Shown piece by piece: positions 1 through 5,183 of a stretch of DNA of 6,368 nucleotides. The stretch is from Actinomycetota bacterium (GTDB taxonomy: Bacteria; Actinomycetota; Aquicultoria; Aquicultorales; Aquicultoraceae): contig JASEIR010000135.1 of assembly GCA_030017355.1 (NCBI GenBank), positions 1 to 6,368 on the forward strand, written 5' to 3'. A program made the position numbers and the translations under genes. Under the pieces are notes generated by a model. That model was not told where the DNA came from, did not search any database, and worked only from the letters and a program-made list of their open reading frames with translations. Numbering within the stretch: position 1 is the first letter of the stretch; each line of letters begins with the position of its first letter.

Positions 1-53
1 CTGCGGTCAGTGGTCAGGCTCCGAAGGAGCCTAAAGCGGCGGTCAGCGGTCGG
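1..53. repeat. GC-rich heptamer repeat with central hairpin (left copy)
   Basis: Units of the form GCGGTCN flank a perfect inverted repeat, AGGCTCC (16-22) and GGAGCCT (26-32) with a GAA loop. The same 53-base unit occurs reverse-complemented at 6211-6263 with 48 of 53 bases identical. Partial heptamer copies lie at 441-457, 541-572, 6264-6280 and 6347-6368. The hairpin has no following T tract, so it is not a typical intrinsic terminator. It is best described as an interspersed repeat of unknown function. The element may continue left of the window. Confidence 0.85.
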
Positions 54-57
54 ATAA

Positions 58-87
58 TTGACACTAATCATAAGCATATGCTATGTT
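58..87 (+). promoter_or_regulatory. Probable sigma-70 promoter of the trp operon
   Basis: A perfect -35 hexamer TTGACA lies at 58-63. Eighteen bases later is TATGTT (82-87), which matches four of six bases of the -10 consensus. Transcription would start near 94, about 30 bases before T-box stem I. The spacer contains the palindrome AGCATATGCT (73-82). The -35 is convincing and the -10 is only moderate. Other AT-rich hexamers, such as TATAAA at 97-102, have no good partner. Confidence 0.6.
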
Positions 88-319
88 TAAGAAAACTATA
101 AAACTACATATTGATATATTAGCCGTTGATGGGGAAAGTAGGCTTAAATAAAACTGGTCTAGCGAGCCGGGTATGGTGTAAGCCGGTACCAAGTTTTAAG
201 CTGAGTGGGCCCCGGAGGCGCAAGGGCGAAATCAGAAACTAGAAAGTAGTCCTGCCGGAGTCTTCACCGTTAGAAGAAGAGGGGTATAAATAGTTAAACT
301 ATTCGTACCCTAAATGAGG

Positions 320-371
320 CAGAGTTAAGATATTAGAAATCTAATCTCTAATTTCTAATATCTAATCTCTG
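320..371 (+). repeat. AT-rich heptamer hairpin inside the T-box leader
   Basis: Four tandem seven-base units of the form NTCTAAT occupy 339-366. Together with an inverted partner they form a 13-bp perfect stem, 328-340 against 351-363, closed at the base by CAGAG (320-324) and CTCTG (367-371). The hairpin sits between the stem III candidate (282-310) and the T-box sequence (376 onward), where most T-boxes have only a short linker. It looks like a repeat inserted without breaking the riboswitch, and it may stack stem III close to the antiterminator. Confidence 0.75.
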
Positions 372-378
372 TAAAGTT

Positions 379-407
379 GGGTGGCACCACGAGATAACCC
401 TCGTCCC
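379..407 (+). promoter_or_regulatory. T-box antiterminator with tRNA acceptor-pairing bulge
   Basis: GGG (379-381) pairs with CCC (405-407), and ACGAG (389-393) pairs with CTCGT (400-404). The bulge between them begins TGGC (382-385). In T-boxes this UGGN pairs with the free NCCA end of uncharged tRNA. N is C here, so the tRNA should have a G discriminator, as bacterial tRNA-Trp does. This structure excludes the terminator because both use bases 396-407. Confidence 0.9.
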
Positions 408-429
408 ATGATGGACGCAGGGTTTTTTT
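396..429 (+). terminator. T-box intrinsic terminator
   Basis: AACCCT (396-401) plus CGTCC (402-406) pair with GGACG (413-417) and AGGGTT (419-424), with one bulged C at 418 and a CATGAT loop. A run of seven T follows at 423-429. It should form by default when tRNA-Trp is charged, stopping transcription before trpG. Confidence 0.93.
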
Positions 430-440
430 ATTTGGTAAAC

Positions 441-457
441 GACCGACGACCGCCGCC
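441..457. repeat. GC-rich heptamer repeat, partial copy
   Basis: GACCGAC and GACCGCC in tandem, ending GCC, are the reverse complement of the GCGGCGGTC edge seen at 36-53. This copy and the 36-53 copy face each other across the promoter and T-box. Confidence 0.7.
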
Positions 458-501
458 AAAGACAGAAAATGGGAGATGTCCGATTCATTGAGCCAGAGGA
501 G

Positions 502-517
502 GCCCCATAAACGGGGC
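502..517 (+). other. Small GC hairpin in the leader-to-trpG gap
   Basis: GCCCC (502-506) pairs with GGGGC (513-517) over a six-base loop. The nearest T run (536-540) is 18 bases downstream, too far for a standard intrinsic terminator. The function is unknown and it could be chance. Confidence 0.4.
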
Positions 518-540
518 AACTGCAATTTATAAATGTTTTT

Positions 541-572
541 AGCGGCGGTCTGCGGTTTGCGGTCTGCGGTCG
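541..572. repeat. GC-rich heptamer array, + orientation
   Basis: After the common edge AGCGGC come tandem units GCGGTCT, GCGGTTT, GCGGTCT and GCGGTCG. The edge with its flanking T bases (538-556) matches exactly the reverse complement of the last bases of the window (6350-6368), showing that copies share a defined end. Confidence 0.8.
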
Positions 573-601
573 AAGTTTCTAGGCACGAGTTACTAGAGAG
601 A

Positions 602-645
602 ATCTAACGGCTAAGGCTAATAATAGCTGATGGCCTATAGTTGAT
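602..645 (+). repeat. Degenerate heptamer array before trpG
   Basis: Seven-base units related to GGCTAAT are readable: ATCTAAC (602), GGCTAA (609, one base short), GGCTAAT (615), then three extra bases, AGCTGAT (625), GGCCTAT (632) and AGTTGAT (639). The array runs straight into the trpG ribosome site AAGGGGAG (646-653). The units are diverged, so the periodicity is suggestive rather than certain. Confidence 0.5.
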
Positions 646-663
646 AAGGGGAGAAACTGGAAA

Positions 664-1254
664 ATGATTGTAATGATTGATAATTACGATTCGTTTACCT
701 TCAACCTAGTTCAGTACCTTGCGGAACTGGGTGAGGAGCTTATTGTTTTTAGAAATGACGAAGTGTCAGTTGATGATATCCTGCGTATGAAACCAGATAG
801 TATTGTTATCTCACCAGGTCCAGGAAGGCCGGCAGATGCTGGTATATCGATTGACCTAATAAAAGCTGCAGCAGACAAGATTCCAATCCTTGGTGTGTGT
901 CTTGGCCATCAGTCGATAGGCGAGGCATTTGGTGGGAAGGTTGTGCATGCAGGAACTTTGGTCCATGGCAAAACATCTCAAATATTTCATGATGGAAGAA
1001 CCATCTTTAGAGGTATACCTAATCCATTTACTGCTACGAGGTATCATTCCTTGATTGTGGATAAAGAGACACTCCCGTCATGCTTTGAGATATCAGCTGA
1101 GACAAAAGATGGGCTAATAATGGCTATAAGGCATCGCGAGTATCCAATCGAAGGAGTGCAATTCCATCCTGAGTCGATACTGACAAGCGAGGGTAAAGCG
1201 ATTCTTAAGAACTTCCTAAGCATTGGGCAGTCCCGTGAAGTAGCGGTTAGCTAA
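664..1254 (+). CDS. trpG: Anthranilate synthase glutamine amidotransferase component (component II)
   Basis: This class I glutaminase releases ammonia from glutamine and passes it to the TrpE partner, which makes anthranilate from chorismate in the cytoplasm. The 196 residues match the usual free-standing TrpG/PabA length. Visible motifs are the start MIVMIDNYDSFTFN, the oxyanion-region PGPG (51-54), the nucleophile Cys79 in GVCLGHQ, HGKTS (101-105), YHSL (127-130), and the catalytic His168 and Glu170 in QFHPES. The start at 664 has AAGGGGAG at 646-653; an alternative ATG at 673 is possible but would cut off conserved N-terminal residues. It is the first gene after the T-box. The partner trpE is not in the window, so the protein must work with a TrpE encoded elsewhere. 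It could also serve as PabA in folate synthesis, because the two subgroups are hard to tell apart by sequence. Confidence 0.96.
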   Translation: MIVMIDNYDSFTFNLVQYLAELGEELIVFRNDEVSVDDILRMKPDSIVISPGPGRPADAGISIDLIKAAADKIPILGVCLGHQSIGEAFGGKVVHAGTLVHGKTSQIFHDGRTIFRGIPNPFTATRYHSLIVDKETLPSCFEISAETKDGLIMAIRHREYPIEGVQFHPESILTSEGKAILKNFLSIGQSREVAVS

Positions 1255-1266
1255 GAAGGAGGAAAA

Positions 1267-2286
1267 ATGTTAGTTGATGCGATAAGAAAAGTTGTTGAAA
1301 ACCAACATCTGACGAGGGAAGAAGCTGAGCTGGCTATGGATGAGATAATGAGCGGCGAAGCAACTCCAGCCCAGATAGCTTCCTTTATAACAGCGCTTCG
1401 GATGAAAGGTGAAACTGTTGATGAAATATCAGGCTTTGCGAAAGTCATGAGAGAAAAAGCAAGCAGGATAAATCCAAATGTTGAAGGTATAGTTGATACC
1501 TGTGGAACAGGTGGCGACCAGCTTCATACGTTTAACATCTCGACGACAGCAGCTTTTGTCGTGGCTGGTTGTGGTCTTCCAGTGGCCAAGCATGGAAATC
1601 GCTCAGTATCAAGTAAAAGCGGAAGCGCTGATGTTCTTGAGGCTTTAGGGGTGCGGATTGACCTTTCTCCTGAACAGGTGGAGAGATGTGTTAAAGAGAT
1701 CGGAATAGGCTTTATGTTTGCTCCAACTTTCCATGGCGCTATGAAATATGCGATTGGTCCTCGGCGAGAGATAGGCATTCGTACAGTATTTAATATACTT
1801 GGTCCTTTAACAAATCCAGCTTTTGCATCGGCACAGGTTCTTGGTGTTTATGATCCTAAGTTGACCGAAGTAATGGCGCAAGTTCTTGGCAATTTAGGAG
1901 TTGGCCATGCTCTTGTTGTTCATGGCGATGGGCTTGATGAGCTTTCTAATACCGGAGAGAATATAGTATCAGAATTTAAGGATGGTAAGACCACTACATA
2001 TACCTTAACACCTGAAGAATGTGGAATTGGCAGGGCTAAGATCGATGATTTAAAAGGTGGAGCAGCCGAGGAAAATGCAGCAATCATGCTTGATATTTTA
2101 AAGGGATCAATAGGGCCGAAAAGAGACGTTGTTCTTATGAACGCGTCTGCTGCCCTGATTGCTGCTGGTAGGGCATCATCTTTTAAGGAGGGAGTTAAGA
2201 TTGCAGCGGCAGCTATAGATAGCGGCAAGGCAATGGAAAAGCTTGAAGCTTTGCGCAGTTTTGTGGCAGAGCCAAGTCTAGCGTAA
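1267..2286 (+). CDS. trpD: Anthranilate phosphoribosyltransferase
   Basis: TrpD joins anthranilate to PRPP, giving phosphoribosyl anthranilate and pyrophosphate, the second step of the pathway. At 339 residues it is normal for the family. It has a helical N-terminal domain (about 1-65) and then the nucleoside-phosphorylase-like domain. PRPP and metal-binding motifs are visible: DTCGTGGD (77-84), KHGNRSVSSKSGSADVLEAL (108-127), the anthranilate-site stretch HGAMKYAIGPRREIGIRTV (156-174) and the acidic DGLDE (221-225). The ATG follows an excellent AAGGAGG (1256-1262) by four bases, and the gene starts 12 bases after trpG stops, so the two are translated from one message. The protein contains no tryptophan. 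A perfect hairpin spans its stop codon (2277-2295). Confidence 0.97.
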   Translation: MLVDAIRKVVENQHLTREEAELAMDEIMSGEATPAQIASFITALRMKGETVDEISGFAKVMREKASRINPNVEGIVDTCGTGGDQLHTFNISTTAAFVVAGCGLPVAKHGNRSVSSKSGSADVLEALGVRIDLSPEQVERCVKEIGIGFMFAPTFHGAMKYAIGPRREIGIRTVFNILGPLTNPAFASAQVLGVYDPKLTEVMAQVLGNLGVGHALVVHGDGLDELSNTGENIVSEFKDGKTTTYTLTPEECGIGRAKIDDLKGGAAEENAAIMLDILKGSIGPKRDVVLMNASAALIAAGRASSFKEGVKIAAAAIDSGKAMEKLEALRSFVAEPSLA

Positions 2287-2295
2287 AACGCTAGA
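2277..2295 (+). other. Perfect hairpin spanning the trpD stop codon
   Basis: TCTAGCG (2277-2283) and CGCTAGA (2289-2295) are exact inverse complements, and the loop TAAAA contains the trpD stop codon. No T tract follows, so it is not an intrinsic terminator. It could slow ribosomes, protect RNA ends or mark a processing point between trpD and trpC. The role is inference only. Confidence 0.55.
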
Positions 2296-2297
2296 AC

Positions 2298-2340
2298 GAC
2301 CGGGGACCGGAGGTGGCCGGAGTTCCGAGGAACGAGGGAC
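2298..2340 (+). repeat. GACCGGR heptamer array between trpD and trpC
   Basis: Units GACCGGG (2298), GACCGGA (2305) and GGCCGGA (2315, after three extra bases) are followed by a small GTTCC-GA-GGAAC inverted repeat (2322-2333) and GAGGGAC (2334-2340). The same unit family is found after trpS at 6286-6335. The array fills almost the whole 57-base gap, and its last unit supplies the only nearby ribosome-site candidate for trpC. Confidence 0.65.
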
Positions 2341-2343
2341 CAG

Positions 2344-3117
2344 ATGATACTCAACCAAATTGTTGAAGATAAAAGAAAACATGTTGAAATAGCAAAAGCG
2401 CTTTGCCCTGTTAAGGATTTAGAACTTAGCGGGAAGTTTGATCGCAGAAGCCTCATTCGTTCGATAGAATCACGCAGAGTACCAATCATAGCCGAGATAA
2501 AGAAAAGGTCGCCTTCCGGTGGGAATATGGGTGGCCAATATGGACTGGCTGAGCTTGCCTTAATTTATGATAAAAACGGAGCTGCCGGTATTTCGGTTTT
2601 AACCGATGAAAAATATTTTGGCGGAAAGCCTCAAGATATGCTTGAGGTTAGGCAAAGATCAACCCTTCCAATATTGAGAAAAGATTTCATTATTGACGAA
2701 TACCAAATCTACGAGGCATTTGCGTTTGGCGCTGATGCTATACTACTAATAGCTGCTATACTTGATGATTTACAGATCGCAAGATTCCTAGATCTTGCAC
2801 ATGAGCTAGGAATGGAAGTATTAGTGGAGTCTCACACTAAAGTAGAGCTAGAGAGAGCAATAAGAAGCGGTGCGAAACTTCTTGGTATAAACAATCGCAA
2901 TCTAGATACCCTAAAAACAGATTTAAGTGTTTCATTAAGCTTGCTGCAATTAGTTCCCAATGATAGGATTGCGATAAGCGAAAGTGGTATTTCAAAAAGC
3001 TCGGATATAAAGATGCTTCTTGAAGCTGGAGCAAAAGGATTCTTAATAGGCGAGTCGCTGCTTAAAAATAAAGATCCAGGAGGGAAATTAGCTGAGCTTA
3101 TCAATGTAAGGGTGTAA
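2344..3117 (+). CDS. trpC: Indole-3-glycerol phosphate synthase
   Basis: TrpC closes the indole ring, converting CdRP to indole-3-glycerol phosphate with loss of CO2 and water. The 257 residues form a single TIM barrel, the usual length for a free-standing enzyme not fused to TrpF. Catalytic and substrate positions are visible: AEIKKRSPS (50-58, with Glu51, Lys53 and Ser56), LTDEKYFGG (86-94), LRKDF (111-115, Lys113), Glu162, GINNRNL (181-187, Asn184), ESGI (213-216) and the phosphate-binding LIGESLL (234-240). The start has a modest GAGGGA (2334-2339) four bases upstream, lying within a heptamer repeat. The gene ends 21 bases before trpB. It contains no tryptophan. Its product would normally go to TrpA, which is missing here. 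Confidence 0.97.
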   Translation: MILNQIVEDKRKHVEIAKALCPVKDLELSGKFDRRSLIRSIESRRVPIIAEIKKRSPSGGNMGGQYGLAELALIYDKNGAAGISVLTDEKYFGGKPQDMLEVRQRSTLPILRKDFIIDEYQIYEAFAFGADAILLIAAILDDLQIARFLDLAHELGMEVLVESHTKVELERAIRSGAKLLGINNRNLDTLKTDLSVSLSLLQLVPNDRIAISESGISKSSDIKMLLEAGAKGFLIGESLLKNKDPGGKLAELINVRV

Positions 3118-3138
3118 AAAAGGAAAGGAGTGTAAGAT

Positions 3139-4470
3139 TTGAGAACAACTAAGTTTTTACTAAGCGAAAAGGAGATTCCAGCAGCATGGTATAACATTCT
3201 GGCGGATCTTCCATACCCGATGGAGCCTTATATACATCCAGGGACCGGGCAGCCGGTAGGTCCGCAAGATTTAATACCTCTGTTCCCGATGGAACTTATA
3301 AAGCAGGAGGTAAGCACAGAACGCTGGATCGAGATACCAGATGAGGTGCTCGAAGTTTATAAACTGTATAGGCCATCGCCGCTTTTCAGAGCACATAGGC
3401 TTGAGAAGGCACTCGATACCCCAGCTAAAATTTATTACAAATATGAGGGGGTAAATGCTACGGGAAGCCACAAACCAAATACAGCTATCCCGCAGGCATA
3501 TTATAACAAGCAAGAAGGTATAAAAAGAATAGCGACAGAGACGGGTGCAGGTCAATGGGGAAGCGCAATGGCCATGGCCACAAACTTCTTTGGATTGGAA
3601 TGTGCCGTATATATGGTCAAGGTCAGTTATGACCAGAAACCGTACCGGCGCTCATTGATGGAGGTATACGGCGCAAAGGTTTATGCAAGTCCGACAAGTA
3701 ATACTCAGGCAGGGCGAAAGATACTTGAGGCCGATCCAGATAGCCCTGGTAGCCTAGGAATCGCAATAAGTGAAGCCGTGGAGGATGCTGCAACTAGAGA
3801 TGATACGCATTACTCTTTAGGAAGTGTGTTAAACCATGTGTTGCTGCATCAGACAGTTATTGGGCTTGAGGCAAAAAAGCAGCTTGAAATGGCTGGTGAT
3901 TACCCTGATATAGTAATCGGGTGCTGTGGCGGTGGCAGTAATTTTGCTGGCGTCAGTTTCCCGTTTATCCAGGATAAATTTGCTGGTAAGAACTTAAGGG
4001 TGGTAGCAGTTGAGCCAAAAGCTTGCCCAACGTTAACAGAGGGCGAGTTTAAGTACGATTTTGGCGATACCGCAGGTATGACGCCATACATGAAGATGTA
4101 TACACTTGGGCATGACTTTGTACCAGCTGGAATTCATGCTGGTGGTTTAAGATATCACGGTGATGCGCCAATTGTGAGCCTGCTTTTCGATAAGGGTGTG
4201 ATAGAGGCAGTTGCTTATCACCAAACAAGCGTGTTTGAATCAGCTGTAAGATTTGCCAGAGCTGAGGGAATTATACCGGCACCAGAAAGTGCGCATGCTA
4301 TACATTGTGCAATTGAAGAAGCTCTTAAGGCAAAGGAAGCTGGTGAGGAGAAAGTAATTCTCTTTAATCTTAGCGGACATGGGTATTTTGATATGACAGC
4401 ATACGATAGTTTCTTAAGAAACGAGCTAGTTGATTACGATTTTGCATTAGCCGCATGTTCAAAAGAATAA
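3139..4470 (+). CDS. trpB: Tryptophan synthase beta chain, TrpB2 type
   Basis: This PLP enzyme makes tryptophan from indole and serine. At 443 residues it is longer than classical TrpB1 (about 390-400). The N-terminus, with AWYNILADLPYP (16-27) and HPGTGQPV (33-40), is typical of the TrpB2 class. The PLP lysine is Lys112 in GSHKPN (109-114; classical enzymes have HKIN). The catalytic Glu135 lies in TETGAGQWG (133-141). The PLP phosphate loop is GCCGGGSNFAG (261-271), and SGHGYFD (412-418) is near the cofactor ring. The start is TTG, chosen because GAAAGGAG (3123-3130) sits eight bases upstream and the family N-terminus begins there. Known TrpB2 proteins often lack stable binding to TrpA, and some have been reported to use O-phosphoserine. 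No trpA accompanies it, so it may act alone on free indole or with a distant alpha subunit. Confidence 0.95.
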   Translation: MRTTKFLLSEKEIPAAWYNILADLPYPMEPYIHPGTGQPVGPQDLIPLFPMELIKQEVSTERWIEIPDEVLEVYKLYRPSPLFRAHRLEKALDTPAKIYYKYEGVNATGSHKPNTAIPQAYYNKQEGIKRIATETGAGQWGSAMAMATNFFGLECAVYMVKVSYDQKPYRRSLMEVYGAKVYASPTSNTQAGRKILEADPDSPGSLGIAISEAVEDAATRDDTHYSLGSVLNHVLLHQTVIGLEAKKQLEMAGDYPDIVIGCCGGGSNFAGVSFPFIQDKFAGKNLRVVAVEPKACPTLTEGEFKYDFGDTAGMTPYMKMYTLGHDFVPAGIHAGGLRYHGDAPIVSLLFDKGVIEAVAYHQTSVFESAVRFARAEGIIPAPESAHAIHCAIEEALKAKEAGEEKVILFNLSGHGYFDMTAYDSFLRNELVDYDFALAACSKE

Positions 4471-4490
4471 AGAGAATAAAAAGAATAAAA
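4464..4490 (+). repeat. Nine-base tandem repeat at the trpB stop
   Basis: AGAATAA recurs at 4464, 4473 and 4482 with a nine-base period. Because nine is a multiple of three, each unit places a TAA in the trpB frame (4468, 4477 and 4486), giving three consecutive in-frame stops. The repeat fills about half of the 49-base gap before trpF. It probably arose by slippage. Confidence 0.65.
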
Positions 4491-4519
4491 AGATAGTCAA
4501 GGAGTTTAGATACAGGCGA

Positions 4520-5176
4520 GTGACAAGGGTAAAGATATGCGGCATTACCAATATTGAAGATGCGCTTCTTGCGGCAGAATTAGGCGCTGATGCCCTGGGG
4601 TTTGTCTTTGCTGAAAGCCCGCGGAAAGTAACACCCGAGCAAGCTGAAAGGATAATCTCTGAGTTGCCGCCCCTTGTTACAACCGTCGGTGTTTTTGTAA
4701 ATCATCCTGCCAACGATGTAAAGGCTATTGCTGATTACTGCGGGCTTGATATATTGCAGCTTCACGGCGAGGAATCCCTCTCGTATTGCAAGCAATTTCA
4801 TCGAAGGGTTATTAAGGCCTTTAGGATGAGAAACTATACCGAAATAGAAGAATGGCTCTTCCATGAAAACGAGCATGAAGCAACCACCCCAATTGACCCA
4901 AGGAGCAATATTGTAGCTTACCTTGTTGATGCTTTTGCAAGAGGCCAATATGGCGGGACAGGTATACACCTAAACTGGGAGCTGATTAGAAACCTTGAGT
5001 CGCGAAAACCTTTGATTCTTGCTGGTGGGCTAAACCCGAAAAATGTTGCACTTGCTATAAAAGTGGTAAAACCTTATGCGGTGGATGTGAGCAGCGGGGT
5101 TGAGTTAAAGCCGGGCAAAAAGGATAAATATAAGTTGCGTGAATTCATGAAAGTAGTTAGAGCATGTAACCAATGA
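4520..5176 (+). CDS. trpF: Phosphoribosylanthranilate isomerase
   Basis: TrpF performs the Amadori rearrangement of phosphoribosyl anthranilate to CdRP, between the TrpD and TrpC steps. The 218 residues make one TIM barrel, slightly longer than the usual 200-210. The extra length seems to lie in a polar loop around 114-130, before strand six. Catalytic Cys7 is in VKICGIT (4-10) and the general acid Asp136 is in LVDAF (135-139). Phosphate-binding segments are GGTG (145-148), AGGLNP (168-173) and DVSSGVE (189-195). The start is GTG, fixed by the conserved MTRVKICGI; no in-frame start lies in the short stretch upstream. AAGGAG at 4499-4504 is 15 bases away, a long spacing that suggests modest translation. 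The stop is seven bases before trpS. Confidence 0.96.
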   Translation: MTRVKICGITNIEDALLAAELGADALGFVFAESPRKVTPEQAERIISELPPLVTTVGVFVNHPANDVKAIADYCGLDILQLHGEESLSYCKQFHRRVIKAFRMRNYTEIEEWLFHENEHEATTPIDPRSNIVAYLVDAFARGQYGGTGIHLNWELIRNLESRKPLILAGGLNPKNVALAIKVVKPYAVDVSSGVELKPGKKDKYKLREFMKVVRACNQ

Positions 5177-5183
5177 GGATACA

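Larger units (their letters stand above)
121..430 (+). ncRNA. T-box riboswitch leader, tRNA-Trp specific
   Basis: This mRNA leader senses uncharged tRNA-Trp and controls transcription termination ahead of trpG. In stem I, GGGG (131-134) pairs with CCCC (210-213) below the specifier loop, and GCTTAAA (142-148) pairs with TTTAAGC (195-201) above it. The loop carries AGTA on its 5' side (137-140) and TGG at 206-208 as the specifier, the tryptophan codon. The AGCGAG bulge motif (161-166) and the TGGTGTAAGCC apical motif (174-184) match known T-boxes. CCGTTA (267-272), pairing through CGG (256-258), marks the stem IIA/B region. Stem III is GGGTA/TACCC with AATAGT/ACTATT (282-310). The T-box proper follows at 376-393. 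Family identity is very secure. The Trp specificity is inferred from the specifier position and fits the downstream genes and the discriminator base. Confidence 0.95.
431..663 (+). other. Non-coding gap between T-box and trpG
   Basis: These 233 bases hold no credible gene. They contain a heptamer repeat at 441-457, a GCCCC/GGGGC hairpin (502-506 with 513-517), an AT palindrome ATTTATAAAT (525-534), a second heptamer array at 541-572 in the opposite orientation, and a degenerate heptamer array at 602-645. I see no strong second promoter. In many trp operons trpE would lie here, before trpG, but no trace of it is readable. Confidence 0.75.

Noticed and set aside
16..32. Hairpin as terminator of an upstream gene
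   Set aside because: No T run follows on + (AAAGCGG), and the same hairpin recurs as part of an interspersed repeat.
97..120. TATAAA (97) or TATATT (115) as the -10 box
   Set aside because: No reasonable -35 lies 16-18 bases upstream of either, whereas TTGACA at 58 pairs with TATGTT at 82.
469..532. Two tiny frames (13 codons from 469, 18 codons from 476) that could be leader peptides
   Set aside because: Neither has a ribosome site at suitable spacing and neither contains a Trp codon, so they do not fit Trp attenuation; the T-box already explains regulation.
1920..2489. 189-codon minus-strand open frame opposite trpD/trpC, with other shorter minus-strand frames
   Set aside because: They lie antisense to clearly conserved enzymes, the longest even crosses the trpD-trpC repeat gap, and the translations show no recognisable family.
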